Below are positions 21,890-34,002 of a DNA stretch of 64,000 nt, piece by piece. A model generated the notes under the pieces. The model ran no database searches. It had not been told where the DNA came from and saw only the letters and a program-made list of their open reading frames with translations. The stretch covers positions 79,940,244 through 80,004,243 of the forward strand of contig JAVIAB010000051.1 of the NCBI GenBank assembly GCA_032433765.1, in the 5' to 3' direction. The position numbers and the translations under genes are program-made. How positions within the stretch are numbered: the stretch's first letter is position 1; every line of letters starts with the position of its first letter. The DNA is from Megaustenia siamemsis (Eukaryota; Mollusca; Gastropoda; Stylommatophora; Ariophantidae).

Positions 21890-22320
21890 ATTCAATATTC
21901 AGTCTTATAACATTTGAAATTGTACTCAGTATAAATATGAAGTTTCTGAATTTATGTCAATTTTTATAATGTCATCTTATAGATTAACAGATTTGGTATA
22001 TTTGCTTTCAAATATTTTAATCATTTTATACTTGGAAACAGCTGTATAATAAAATTCAAACGCAAACCTGACTGTATTAATGCGATATATATATAGTTTG
22101 TGTCTCTTCATCGATAGAATGCTTTAATCATCTAAAGTCGGATGGTTGGTCCTACAAGCTCTGATATTGCAGCTTACTGTATCAATTACACAACCCAACT
22201 ACGTCAATTTAATAAGGAAGGCTGAACTAGAGTGATCATTGAATGAACGCAACTGAAAAAGACATAATTTTATTAACAAATATAAAAAACAGTTTTGCTT
22301 AACAGTAATGACCGGAGGGA
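21890..22320. other. Non-coding, no gene recognised
   Basis: AT-rich. Nothing recognised. Confidence 0.5.
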
Positions 22321-22329
22321 AACATCAAT

Positions 22330-23080
22330 AGCCATTCTTTTTTTCGTTCGGGTGTCGAGGGAGATACAAAGTTCTGGTTCTCGCCCTTTTGGCGGCTTCA
22401 ATTAATGCTAATTTATGTTTCTGCGGTGTTTTTTTTAAAAATGTCTGTCCATCTTACTCTGGGCCTGCCTCTTGCTCGCTTTTCTTCTCGTGTGGTACAT
22501 ATATGCTTTATATGGTAAAGAATCGCACGGTGTTCTTTCTAGAAAGGCAAACCATTTTATTTTAAACCTGTTTATGTAGCCTATGATTAGTTCAAACCCA
22601 CCATTTCTCTTTTAATGTTAGTTCTTGTCCTTTCTGGTAACTCCAAGCGTTGTTCTAAGACATTTCATTTCTGTGGTGACAAGCTTTCTTTTATGCTTAG
22701 TCGTAAGTGATCATGTTTGAAATTGATGGCACAATGTGGGAATTGATATACTCTGTATAAGAAAGATGTCCTTGGTGGTAATATGTATTGCTTTGTGTTG
22801 AAGTATAAGGGATAGCTGAACCAATATCTGGTTTGTCTTATAGCGTAGGATGTCTATTTCTTTATTGATTTGACCCTCTTCAGAGATTGTTTTTCCCAGA
22901 TATTTAAAGTTTTTAAAAAAATTTATTTTATAACTTGGTTGTCTATAGCTATGTTTATCTATCTTTTGTTTTTATCTTGATCTGACTTCTGGTTTTTTCG
23001 GTGCTTATTTTCTTGTTATTCATTTTGCATTCTTTATTCAAGGACAACATTTGGTTATTTATGTTGTTGAAGTTCTGTTT
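22330..23080 (-). mobile_element. LINE-H fragment
   Basis: Minus strand, starting at the family end cgggtgtcgagggagataca. Continues with the complement of GRPR-like (ctgggcctgcctcttgc) and more N-terminal segments than other copies, up to the region before the C-terminal module. Heavily mutated. Confidence 0.6.
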
Positions 23081-23099
23081 TTTTTTTTTAAGAAAGCTA

Positions 23100-24720
23100 T
23101 ATGTGTATAGTCGTCAGCAATAACCATTAACAATATAAAATGAGGCTTTAAGACAAGCCAAGGAACCATAAATATCATCGTTATAAAATTTAAAAAAATA
23201 TGATTATGAAATGCTAAATGTTTGAGCTTGCGTATATAATATATGCTTCTCTCGGTATCTTTGAAAATGTTAAATTGACTTTAGCAAAACTTCTACTTAA
23301 CAATTGCAAACCGTTAACGGTATGTTACTGCGATGCCATTCTGAAGAAATTAGCCGTCATTCGTGCCAATAGACAGTGGTTGGAAGCTAAAAAAAGACCA
23401 GAAAAAACCTGTGGTCTCCTCCAATGTGGCGTTTGGCATTTGCATATCAACATGGAGGTGTGGGCAACATCGCTGGCTTCTTGTTGTCACAATTCTAACA
23501 GAGGGACAATTATCCTGGTTACATTACGGCCTTTTAATTTTTATTAGTTTTTCCTGGAAAAAAAAAACAAAGTCACTTAGGTAAGTTTGTTTAATTTTTG
23601 TTGCTAGAATATGTTGTTATTACTGTTTACAACTCTTCTTGGTTATATAAAAGTGGGGACTGTCACTACTCTTGGTCCTGGTGTCTAACTGTCAGTGATA
23701 GAGTGAGTTGAGTGTCAACACTGTTGAGTGTCTCACTTGTTTAGTAACAGTAGTAATGGTTTGTTAAGTTTGTTTTAACTAAGTTGTAACGTAATAAAAA
23801 AAAAACCTCCATCGTCACTGACAAAATTAATTGAAGGCGGATTTGATTAAAAATAATTTAGTATTTTTTATTTGATACAAAATATATGATATGAATCAAT
23901 CATTGAATTGAATTATTAATTTTTTATTAAGTCCGAACTCACTAACTCGCTGGTACTGTAACTGTAACTAACTCTTAGGTTCACGTGGTAAATTGAAATT
24001 TAAAAATAAATACATTGTATAATAAATAATAATACAAAACAAAAAATTGTGACTCGAGTACCGAATGGTTTGTAATAACCGACCACACATTGACACAAAT
24101 AAGGTGTAAAGCAAAGGGATCGATATTCAAGCCATGCTTTTCTCTTTTTGATGAAGTTAGAAGAATGACACAGTGGGAATTCCGATATTGGCGATATTGT
24201 GGAGAAGGCTCAGAAGGCCACTACTAAGGAGACAAAGACTGTTATTGTAACAGTATGAGTAACAAATAATTAATATGGAGGAGGAGACCACTCAAGGTAT
24301 CTAAGTCTAAGACCTAAGACATATTGTATAAATGTAGTAAAACAAAACGGAAAGTGAGAAATAGCCCAAATAATAATAATAAAATACACAAAGCCACAAA
24401 TATAAAAGAAAGTACTGGTAATATCTGAAAAGTGAGGTTTATGTATATTTAGTGATGAATATTCATTGAGAATAGGTCATTATGATATGACTGTCATAGA
24501 TGGGATACAGCAGCAGTAGACATGTTCACTCAAGACAGTTGTTTCAGCTATCTGACTTTGTCATTTTTCATTAAAATCAGAATTGTATTATTATTTATGA
24601 TAAAATAACATCATAAAAATTACATAAATTAAATAAAATATAAATAATAAATAGCAAACGTAAATATACAGTTGGTAGGGTTATTAGGAAATAAACATAA
24701 ATTATATTAATATACCATAT
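23100..24720. other. AT-rich non-coding stretch
   Basis: Largest featureless stretch in the first half. The open frame at 23218-23547 (109 codons) shows no domain. A/T runs and no repeats that I can trace elsewhere in the window. Confidence 0.5.
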
Positions 24721-24721
24721 C

Positions 24722-26460
24722 ATCATTAAACTACCATGCCTGCTGGCGTAGGTGATCATGTCTCTCCACAACTTTTGATCTCGACAGCTATTTATCATTT
24801 CTATTGTTGACCTTCTGCCAAGTCATTCTCTTAAGCTGTCTGGTATCTTTTCTCTTTGCTTTCCTCTATCTCTTTGTCCAATAATTTTCTTAGTTGTTAC
24901 AATATTATTCTAGCTGTTCCCATTTCATTACATGTCCAAAAAATGGTTATTGTTTCTTCCTAATATTGGAATTTAGCTCTCTTTTTGCTTTAGCCTCTTT
25001 CAGAACGTTTTAATTACTCTTCTTAGCTGTCCATGGTAGTCTCAACATTTTTCTGTTATACCACATTTCTACAGCCTCCAGTGATTTTCTTGTCTGTTGT
25101 CCTAGGGTCCATGATTAACATGCATATGTTAAGACTGGCTCTCATAACATTTAAGTAATCTTTTCTTGTTTCTATTGTCAAAAATGGATTGCCAGTATCT
25201 TCCTCTTTTTTTGGAAAGCTGCTTTTGCCTGAGCCATTCTGCATCATACCTCTGTTGTTCATCCACCATCTGAGTTAACATTGTGATTGTTCCCAAATAT
25301 TTCAATTTATTTACCTGTTTTAATATTGTTCCACTTGTCTTTATTGTGCATTGCGGTGATATCTTTTTCTTTGTTGCTACCATTACTTCTCTTTTGCTAC
25401 TGAGGCCAAGTCCTTTATTTTTGCTTTCTTTTACTATAATGTCTAACATTTCTTGTAACTCATTTCCAGTCTTACCGATTAGGGCTGTATTATCAGCATT
25501 TCTATTCTATTCTATTATCCTTTCGAGCCGAAGACGGCACATAGGGCAGAACCACAATCTCAAAAACAGAAACCCTGCGTGCCAAAATGGCACACATTGC
25601 AGAGGTCACTGCTTCTAAAATCTATGGTCTGTTTCCATAACAATGCTTTTTACAATGACAGCTTGTCAAGCCATCGATCAACCTCCTTAGTCGCCTCTTA
25701 CGACATGCCTGGAAGGTCACAGTGTCACTATTCTTTACATCCCACATAATGAGGCCCCGGTAACACACGATTATCAGCATACCTGAAGTTATTTATATCA
25801 TGACCTCTAATTGTTATTACAGGCATGTCCCTTATGGATGTTAAAATAATCTCCCTATCCATATTAAATAAATCTGGTGATAGCACACAATCTTGCCTAA
25901 TACCCTGTTTTATTTGTTGAAACATTCCCGATTGATTTCCAGTTTTTGTGGCTGCTGTTTGTTTGTTGATAGTACATGTTCTTTATTGTTCTTTGCTGTC
26001 AACATTTATGCTTTCTAACATTTTGATTATTTCTTGGTGCTTTACTTTGTCAAATGCTCTGGTATAATCTATGATACATAGGTATAGATTTGTTTTCACC
26101 TCTATGGCTCTTTCTACTAAAGACCTTATGATGTATTTGGCATTACTCATTCCTTTATCTCTAACAAAACCACACTGTTCATCATAATTTCTGGACTGAT
26201 TTTGTTTCGCACTCTTCACATGATGATTTTTAGTAATATCTTAGTCATGTGGCTCATAAGGCTTATTGTGCGATAATCATCGCATTCAATCACACCAGAT
26301 TTCTTTGGTAGGGCTATGAATATTGATTTGAGCATGTTGTCTGGTATATATCCGCTGTTGTAGATATCATTCAACATTTTTGTTATTGTTTCTATTCCAA
26401 AATCACACATGGCTTCAATCTCTTCTTTAGTTATATTATCTAGCCCAAGATATATTATGA
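24722..26460 (-). pseudogene. LINE-C reverse transcriptase split by SINE2 (family description)
   Basis: Longest LINE-C copy, read from 26460 down. Fingers: IETITKMLNDIYNSGYIP, IALPKKSGVIECDDYRTIS. Motif A: IIDYTRAFDKVKHQ. Motif B: GIRQDCVLSPDLFN (Asp where Gly is usual). Catalytic motif: FRYADN, with Asn in place of the second Asp. SINE2 (25500-25769) lies exactly in that motif. After it the frame continues TALIGKTGNELQEMLDIIVK, TILKQVNKLKYLGT and the C-terminal module, ending at an (ATG)n tail near 24730. Several stops and frameshifts (for example 26215, 25980). No RNase H. Confidence 0.9.
25500..25769 (-). mobile_element. SINE2 copy in the LINE-C catalytic motif
   Basis: Flanked by attatcagcat at 25489-25499 and 25770-25780. 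The duplicated 11 bases encode the centre of the YADN(T) motif of LINE-C on the minus strand. The tail is a clear (ATAGA)n on the minus strand (ttctattctattctattatc on the plus strand). Confidence 0.94.
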
Positions 26461-26669
26461 AGCAATTATGAGAATGAGCTTAAAAAATGAATAGCAGCCA
26501 TTGTAATAGGAAACTGAAGGAAAGGGAAAGTTCATCTGATGCTCCGTATGCAATAAATATGACAAATAACCTACTGTGGGTCCAACAAAAGGTAGAACAA
26601 ATACGCTATGGTGCAACTTAAAATAAAAACAAAAAACTAATTGATTCACATCCTTTACTCTTCTTCTTT

Positions 26670-27245
26670 CTTTCCTCCCTCATTTGCCTTTTGGTATCAG
26701 AGGGAGATATGGTTTGTGGTTTCTTGCTCCTCTACTGACTTCTTTTGTTTATACACCCCAGAGAGTTTCTAGTATTCCATCAAATTTTTGTCTTGGTCAG
26801 CCTTTTGGTCTGGTGTTATCGTTTGTTGGTAACTCATTGTATTAGATTTAGTTTTATATATGTCTTATCACATGCCAGAACCGCTTGATCTGTTGTTGCT
26901 TTATGCATTCAATAGCTGGTTCCGTTCTTTGTCTTTTTCATAACCCTTCATTTCTGGTCTTATCTCTAAGAAGTTTCCTGTATTATGATTAACACTCTTA
27001 ATTTCTGTGATGGTTATGTTTTTAATAGTTCTTTAGTCTTCATGTCTGGCACTGGTAGCACAATGTTGGGATAGACTTATAAATAGCTCACTTTGCTTCT
27101 AACATTACTTCTTTGTTAGACACTTGTGGGAAATCTATCCAATAACTTGACCGGCTTTGTTTCATCTTGAGCTTATTTATGTTGCTTGCATGTTGTTATA
27201 TGTCAGGGTGCTGCCTAAGTATTTAAATTCTTTTACGTGTGCTCA
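26670..27245 (-). mobile_element. LINE-H fragment
   Basis: Minus strand, family end tatcagagggagatatggtt, then complement of GRPR/W-like and earlier segments. The longest open stretch is under 70 codons. Directly downstream of the LINE-C copy. Confidence 0.6.
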
Positions 27246-27249
27246 GAGC

Positions 27250-27700
27250 TACAAAATGGAGATATTAAAACCATCAGCAAGAGTAGTAAACATCACACAC
27301 ATCAACATCCTTTACCAAAATTTCGATATCTGAAAATTAGTTAATCCATTTTTTTTCTGAACTGACCGTGAGTTCTGAGGACCTGTGCTATAGAAGAAGA
27401 GAGCTAGATTTCAAGAACGACAAATATTGTAATGACTGTAAGCACACACAAATTAAAAGACCTGACATTAATTGCAACAGAGTAATAATAAGCTTAATGT
27501 TGAGGAATGTCCCATAACATGTGTAATGTTCTTAGGAGAATAACACATTCGTTACCAATGGGCTTAGTACAGTGTGGCCAGGCCGCTTTTAGAAATTTGT
27601 AATAAAAATTAAATAATAGCAAGAAAATAAATGAAAATTTATGTAAAACACATCGTTTGTTCGGATGATTTGCTCAGGAAGTCGGAAAAGAGATTAAATA
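27250..27700. other. Non-coding, no gene recognised
   Basis: Nothing recognised. Confidence 0.5.
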
Positions 27701-27704
27701 AGAG

Positions 27705-28035
27705 AATGGGGGAACTGGTTGGTCTCGCGGCAAGACACCAGCCTCGAGACAGAGATGTGGGTTCAAATCCTGGCTGCACCAGTTGGGTTTTTAATTTGTT
27801 TTCTCTCTGTGGCAACCACCCCTGTTCTCAGCAGCGAGGCCCGGCTTGAAATGTTAATTACTCTTGGGCAGAAAAAAATATGAGTGCCTCAGAAGACGGA
27901 GTTACCTGCCTGTGCGGTGAGGGAGGGACCCCTGTGCACATGGCTGCCAGGGAAAAATGGATTAACACACAAAATTCAGTTCCTAGTCTCTAGGGACTTC
28001 ATCAGAGATAAAAGCTGGCGAACAAAAAAAAAAGA
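27705..28035 (+). mobile_element. SINE5: tRNA-headed SINE
   Basis: Head gaactggttggtctcgcggc with a box A-like ggttggtctcgcgg and box B gggttcaaatcctgg, then a non-tRNA body and an A-rich end (aacaaaaaaaaaag near 28020-28032). A short aagagaatg / aaaagaatg may be the TSD. Single copy here, so both family and right end are provisional. Confidence 0.55.
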
Positions 28036-28251
28036 ATGTCAAGGTTTTAATGTAAATAATTGCAGAAATTGAAATAAATTAAAAGCCGCTAAACGCAGCT
28101 CCTGGGTTTTCATGGCAGTTACTAGAGCCATATTTTATGGACTTAATGTGTTAAGTTTCAGTATGTTAGGTCACATAATCTTCTCTTCCTTGCTGTTAAT
28201 ACATACCTCAACTCAGTGGGCCAAGTTCCCATTCTTTAATCTGGATTAACT

Positions 28252-28573
28252 AGAAATCAGTAGCCTAATTGGGAAAACCACCCCACTAGCTATCAATGTT
28301 TAGACAAAATGTGTTTGATTCCCACTGGAAACAGTTTGTGAATTTTTCTCATTGTTGGAAAAAATAACCCCGCAGTTGACCCAGCCGCAGGCAGAAATGG
28401 GTACTAGGGTTTCACCCTGGGAAGGTGAGAAATGGTGCCTTGCTCTTGAGTTATGTTGCTTGAGGCGACACTAGACATGTGTCTCCAAACACTTCAGGGA
28501 TAGGTGAGTGAACACATATGGGTAAAAATCCACGTACTAAGACACAGATTCAAGTCTCGTACCTTTACCGTTA
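28252..28573 (+). mobile_element. SINE3 copy, older, split at its tail by LINE-C
   Basis: Aligns over its length with 58303-58642. Shared blocks: gtagcctaattgggaaaacc, gacccagccg.aggcagaaatgg, gggtac.agggt, and the terminal caagtctcg.acctttacc. The tRNA-like head has lost its box B (tgtttgattccc). The tail was the target of the LINE-C insertion; the remaining tail lies from 29052. Confidence 0.85.
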
Positions 28574-29051
28574 ATAATAACATCAGATGGAAGATGCACC
28601 ACAGAAATAAAAAGCAGAATAACTCAGGCCAAAATAGCATTTCAGAAAATGAAAAATATCTTATGCAACAAATCTATGTCAATAGAGATGAGAAAGAGAG
28701 TTCATCAGTGCTATATAGAACCAATTATGACCTATGGAAGCGAATCATAGACAGTAGACAAATAAATGAAAAGATGATTAGAGGCCACAGAGATGGGATT
28801 TCTCAGAAGAATGTTGAAAGTTCCCTGGACAGCTAAAAAGACCAATGAGGAAGTTCTCAAAGAGGCCAACACAAAAAGGGAGCAAAATGCAGGTAAAGAG
28901 AAATCGCGGATGACAAAGAGAAAATACTGGATAGCTTGGTGTCATGGCATAGAAAACAGTCAGCAACAGAACTGATAAGATGCACTGTAGATAGAAGATT
29001 GTGGAAGGACAAGATTGCCTATGCCAACCAGTATGCCACATGATGATGATG
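28574..29051 (+). mobile_element. LINE-C fragment with 13-bp TSD
   Basis: 5'-truncated insertion bracketed by acctttaccgtta at 28561-28573 and 29052-29064. It contains KMRHRNK-like through MGFLRRMLKVPWTAKKTNEE and the C-terminal end, with the tail acatgatgatgatg. The target was the (ACCTTT)-type tail of SINE3. Confidence 0.92.
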
Positions 29052-29064
29052 ACCTTTACCGTTA

Positions 29065-29460
29065 CCCTTTAAGCTTGGATTTAACCTTTATCCACTTTAA
29101 TTGCCAAGCCAATGTGTTATTACTATGCTGTTATCCTTATTATTTAGATAAAACATCTCACATCACATTTGTACTAACAGATCCTGATGACTACAATACC
29201 ATACCACATCAAACAATTCAATGAAGGAAGTATTCAACATACAAAAGATGATTTAAACATTCTTATACAAATGCAGATATTACATATGATCTCTCTTATT
29301 CGTCTGTTAGTGGATTGTATTGGACTATATTTTTCTGTTTGTGGTTCAGTGTATCCATCTTTGTCATGTATTTATTCAGAACTGCTTCCCTATATTTGGT
29401 CTAACTTCTAGCAAAACTTGGTAAAGAATCTCATGCTGTTAAATAGCCACAGTTTCATCA
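29065..29460. other. Non-coding, no gene recognised
   Basis: Apart from the last bases of the SINE3 tail, nothing recognised. Confidence 0.5.
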
Positions 29461-29476
29461 GCTTTATATGATTCTA

Positions 29477-29739
29477 TCTATTGTCTTTTCGAGCCGAAGA
29501 CAGCACATAGGGCAGAACCACAATCTCAAAAACAGAAACCTTGCGTGCCAAAATGGCACATATTGCAGAGATCACTGCTCTAAAATCTATGGCACTGTTT
29601 CCATAACAATACTTTTTACAATGACAGCTTGTCAAGTCATCGATCAATCTCCTTAGTCGCCTCTTACGACATGCCTGGAAGGTCACAGTGTCACTATTCT
29701 TTACTTTCCTCATAATGAGACCCCGGTAACACTCGGAAG
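29477..29739 (-). mobile_element. SINE2 copy with 13-bp TSD
   Basis: Flanked by ttatatgattcta at 29464-29476 and 29740-29752. It sits against the 3' tail of the LINE-A copy that starts at 29753, so the SINE inserted next to the tail of its likely partner element. Confidence 0.93.
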
Positions 29740-29752
29740 TTATATGATTCTA

Positions 29753-30520
29753 CTTCTATTGACCTTTCGAGCCGTAACCGGCCCATAGGGCGTAGACCAA
29801 GATACACCTTCTCCTATATGAATTTTTGTTCTAGCAGTTTCCTTTTAAAGATATTTTATCAAATCTCGCCATCTGTCTCTGTTCTGTGCAAGCAGTTCTA
29901 TCTCATTGAGGGAGCCGATTCCTGCTGCTCTTGCCTCTCTCATCAATGTTCTTCTCAGTGTCTCCCTGGGTCTTCCTCTTTTTCTTTTACCTGTTGTTTC
30001 CCATATGAGGGCTTGCTTTGCTATTCGATTATTATCTCTTCTCATCACATGTCCAACGTATGACCATCGTCTTTTCTTTATTACTGAAGATATTAGTGGT
30101 TGATTGGCGATTTCTCTAATTTCCTCGTTTGTTTTGAATTCGTTCCATTCTATACCAAGTATTTTCCTTAGACATTTATTTTCGAATGCGTTCAACTTTG
30201 TTTCTATATCTCTTGTTGTTTTCCAGCTTTCACACGCATACGTAAGGGTTGATAGTACATTTGATTTGAATAGCCTAGTTTTGATTTCCACAACTTTTCA
30301 AGGCTTCTGAAAGACATTGCTGCATTAGCCAGTCTGATTCTAATTTCTTTGCTCGTATCCCCTTCTCGATCAATGTGACTTCCAAGATAGATAAAGTGAT
30401 CGATCTCTTCTACTGGTTTGTTTTCCATGTATATTTTGTCACTTGTTGGAATTAAACTTTTCATGACTTTAGTCTTTTCATGATTGACCTCAAGCCCAAT
30501 TTTGCTGGCTATTGATGATT
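29753..30520 (-). pseudogene. LINE-A copy 2, 5'-truncated
   Basis: Minus strand, very similar to 4270-5062. Begins at the codons after the catalytic motif (SSIASKIGL equivalent) and runs through YLGSHIDREGDTSKEIRIRL, where this copy keeps the arginine that is a stop in copy 1. A 22-base deletion near 30280 between short aact repeats shifts the frame, then CESWKTTRDIE, GHVMRRDNNRIAKQAL and KRGRPRETLRRT are intact and the ORF stops normally at 29845. The 3' end is cggttacggctcgaaaggtc. Lacks the catalytic core, so inactive. Confidence 0.9.
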
Positions 30521-30524
30521 AGGT

Positions 30525-31120
30525 AAGCTAAAATATTATACGGAGTAACTTTTTGCAGTGAAGGAAGATATCAAGTTCTGAATACACTCGTTACAAAGTA
30601 AATTATGACACAGTGTATTGAAAATTTTGGAAAATTTGATATTCTTTGATGCAGTTCTAAGAAAAGATTTCATTGTGTTAGAATTGTGATAATGAGCACT
30701 TTTTATGTTACCATATACCTTTTCTCACACGTATTTGGCACAACATCAGCACAGCAAAATGGACATAAACAAGCTTCCAGGTTAAAGATTCACATGTAGA
30801 GTTGCTAGATGGGACAAGAAAATTGTAAAAGTTGAGACATTTAGAGAAATGTATTAATAGTCACAGATAGTCAAGAGTAAAGCATATACAATGTGGTGAT
30901 ACTGCATGAGCAACTCTGTACAGAAAGCTTATCTCTAGAATATTGATTCTAAAGACAGTATTCTAATCCATTAAGTCTCTAGATATTGATCTTTGTGTTA
31001 GGAATTCTAACATTTAGAGCCTGAACTATCAAGCTCAACTGTTTACTTTAGAAATGTGTGAATATTTTGGCTATGAGAGGAGCTTTTAAAAATACTTCTG
31101 AATAGTTTCAGAGTTGCACT
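30525..31120. other. Non-coding, no gene recognised
   Basis: Nothing recognised beyond a weak agatatcaagttctg-like word resembling the end of LINE-H at 30568. Confidence 0.5.
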
Positions 31121-31124
31121 GAAA

Positions 31125-31585
31125 TGGTTATACCAGTCAATTTATGTTTATTATATGGCTGTGAAACATGGAGAACAACAAAAATGACAATCATGAATAT
31201 GCAGACCTAATTTAATGGATGCTTGTGCAGAAGAAAAGTATGGAAATGGTAGGGCAAAATCACTAAGTTGGAAACTATGGGAAACACTATAGGAAAGTAC
31301 CTGTCAAAACCAGTGTACAAAGAGATGCAACAAAGATAATGGCTCTGGATAGGACATACATTGCAGAAGCCAACTGAGAGTATTACAAAACAGGCCCTTT
31401 TTTGGAAACCCCATGGGAAGAGATAAAGAGGAAGACCAAAATATTCTCAGAGAAGACAGATGGAAGCAGAAATGAAGATGATGGGGAGGACATGGAATAA
31501 TCTTAAAAGAATGGCAAGAAACAGAACAGCTTGGAAAGTGTTTGATGAAAACATATACTCAACAGGGAATTGAAAGGAAGAAGAT
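31125..31585 (+). mobile_element. LINE C-terminal remnant, separate family
   Basis: Translates in pieces to YGCETWRTTKM, KYLSKPVYKEM, LWIGHTLQKPTESITKQALF and RGRPKYSQRRQMEAEM, i.e. the C-terminal GHT..RGRP module of a LINE whose sequence differs from A, B and C. Six or more stops. Old. Confidence 0.65.
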
Positions 31586-31913
31586 GAAATTTATGTTTAT
31601 TATTTTATTATTTAAAAAAAAATAAAAATGAGGAGAAAGAACACCCATTATGGTTTATGATCAAATAGTGTTAGTACCCACATTTGATAGAAATCAGAGC
31701 ATATTTGGTAAATATGGTCAACACTGCACCAAGCCATCTTTTTTTTTTCCCAGAAAAAATTCCTAGGTAACCATTTAATAAAACCTGTTGATCAGGGAAT
31801 CAATCCTGTCCTTTTGACCTAATTAAATCAGTACATTAAACACTGCTCTATTAAGGCTTTCTTTAATAGAACGATTGTTCAAAATTTGGGAAAATGTTGT
31901 TCTAATATCAGAA

Positions 31914-32171
31914 GTAAAAAAAAGTAAAGAGCCCCCGTCACACCAAGTGGCGTATAGGGAATATGGTGTTAGTGACCATACATTTTACAGACCCTCATCA
32001 CATGATTTTTGAGGTAATGTGGTTGGTATTACGCCCGTGCCGCTTTACTTTCCCAGAAAAAATCCGGTACCCATTTAAGGCTGGGCGAACCCAGAGGCCG
32101 TCGGTTGGGATCGAACCTAACCCCATGTCCTTTATAGTCCAGTTCACTAACCACTGAGCTATCGCGGCTCA
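31914..32171 (-). mobile_element. SINE1 copy with 12-bp TSD
   Basis: Flanked by ctaatatcagaa at 31902-31913 and 32172-32183. Full length; box A and box B are both readable on the minus strand (tagctcagtgg, ggttcgatccc with minor changes). Confidence 0.94.
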
Positions 32172-32219
32172 CTAATATCAGAACATACTGTTAATTTTGC
32201 AGTCATGTATTTGGAGGTG

Positions 32220-32430
32220 ATTAGTAGTAGCCTCCATCAGTCATAGTTGACTATGGATTTTTCAGCGCCCCTGGAAATGTTATTTTTTCTTTTATTTTCT
32301 TTCGCTGTATGTTCTCTTTCTCTATGAATCTGTTTGCTTCTTGTTTGAGGTGAACCTTTAGAGTGTGTTTCCAGAGATTGCGTCTGCAGCTATGTTTTCC
32401 CATGCTGCAGGGTTTATAGTGTGATTAAAT
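32220..32430 (-). mobile_element. LINE-E 3' fragment
   Basis: Matches the 3' end of the copy at 43720-44215 in reverse: tagtagcctccatcagtcatag, gttgactatggatttttcag, and ggtgaacctttagagtgtgt. No open frame. Confidence 0.75.
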
Positions 32431-32542
32431 AGATGGCAATTATTCAGAAAGTAACAACCGATATTTAAGCTCTCCTGATGGTTTGAAATGATGGTAATCA
32501 AATTTTGAATCAATTGCTATAGTTTGGGATAAAGCTAAGATG

Positions 32543-32615
32543 CTCCTTATGAAACAGGGCCGGTAAAGACTAAATGTTAAGACATTATTATTCAGGTTAT
32601 CTGTTTCATAAGGAG
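32543..32615. other. Perfect 15-bp inverted repeat
   Basis: ctccttatgaaacag at 32543-32557 is followed 43 bases later by its exact reverse complement at 32601-32615. Longer than chance would usually give at this spacing, but no element, terminator or gene context explains it. Confidence 0.6.
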
Positions 32616-32654
32616 TTCTTCCAATGACTTGGACTTATGTGTCTAAGAAGTGTT

Positions 32655-32790
32655 TGGAATATCATCAGGTATCCTGCCAGGTGGCGAATATGATCATGTC
32701 TCTCCATAGCTTTCTCTCTCTATAGTTGTTCATGCAGTTCTTTTAACTTCGTACCAAAACATTCTCCTATTATTTTGAATGTATTAAGTC
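32655..32790 (-). mobile_element. LINE-C 3'-end fragment
   Basis: Complement of the last LINE-C codons: gatcatgtctctccatagct as in 24755-24775 and 34045-34065. Short and diverged. Confidence 0.6.
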
Positions 32791-33017
32791 CTGCAATCAG
32801 ACTTTGATTTGGTTTATTTTGATCATAGTATACTTGATTACAGATACATAAATTTAAAACAAACAGTTGTATGGCTTAAGGTGAGACATACACAAACCAT
32901 ACAATTTATCTTTAAGATTGATGAGCTGGAGAATTTTGTGTATGTGCATTTTGTCATGGCAGTTTCTGTTTTCCACCATCTATGTGAAAAGAGTGCTAAA
33001 TGGACATAATTTGCCAT

Positions 33018-33114
33018 TTGCAGTTTAAGCTTATTATATAATTATAAGCAATATTGTGTACCTTATCTTGCAGTTTAAGCTTATTATATAATTATAAGCA
33101 ATATTGTGTACCTT
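33018..33114. repeat. 50-bp tandem duplication
   Basis: The segment ttgcagtttaagcttattat... (50 bases) is repeated immediately with no visible change. Young event, no gene context. Confidence 0.93.
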
Positions 33115-33471
33115 GCGGCCCACCAAACCCAACTTCTTCATGGTATTTAAGAATATATAGTTTGTCTTCCTGTTTGATTCCTGCTCTCTTTGCTAAACTT
33201 GTTAGCTTGTTTCCAGGACCTCTCAAAGTGAAATTGACTAGTGTCAAGATCGGCTCATTAATCCTTCCAGCAGCATCAACTGAAAGTTTCTGGCAGCTTT
33301 CAGCTTATTCACTGCAAGTATATGGCAGCTCATACATGTGATTCAATTGACACATTGAGACTACAGGAATATTTAATTAGATGGCGGACAGGAATAAAGA
33401 GACGCATGCAAACAATATTACAACTGAAAACTAAATTGATAGAAGTGAAGTGGATGAACATGAATGATGAG

Positions 33472-33975
33472 TGGCAAAACACTCTAGTAAAAGTATTATT
33501 AAACACAGCCGGGAATGAGATACGGTGGTAAAACACTCTAGTAAAAGTATTATTAAACACAGCCGGGAATGAGATACGGTGGTAAAACACTCTAGTAAAA
33601 GTATTATTAAACACAGCCGGGAATGAGATACGGTGGCAAAACACTCTAGTAAAAGTATTATTAAACACAGCCGGGAATGAGATATGGTGGTAAAACACTC
33701 TAGTAAAAGTATTGTTAAACACAGCCGAGAATGAGATACGGTGGCAAAACACTCTAGTAAAAGTATTATTAAACACAGCCGGGAATGAGATACGGTGGTA
33801 AAACACTATAGTAAAAGTATTATTAAACACAGCCGGGAATGAGATACGGTGGTAAAACATTCTAGTAAAAGTATTATTAAACACAGCCGGGAATGAGATA
33901 CGGTGGTAAAACATTCTAGTCAAAGTATTATTAAACACAGCCGGGAGTGAGATACGGTGGTAAAATAATCTAGGG
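33472..33975. repeat. 54-bp minisatellite, about 9 units
   Basis: Unit contains aaaacactctagtaaaagta, ttattaaacacagccgggaa and tgagatacggtgg; period 54 (18 codons). The minus strand is open across the array (FNNTFTRVFYHRISFPAV repeated), but only because the unit lacks stops in that frame. The plus frame meets a TAA in most units. I treat it as non-coding. Confidence 0.93.
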
Positions 33976-34002
33976 ATTAAACAGTTTATAACTGATAGGG
34001 AG

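Noticed and set aside
23218..23547. 109-codon ORF as a host gene
   Set aside because: No domain, no splice or conserved context, average composition for random open frames in this DNA.
30104..30310. Plus-strand ORF
   Set aside because: Antisense shadow of the LINE-A pseudogene.
33330..33938. 202-codon minus-strand ORF
   Set aside because: Almost entirely the 54-bp array; same artefact of a period divisible by three.
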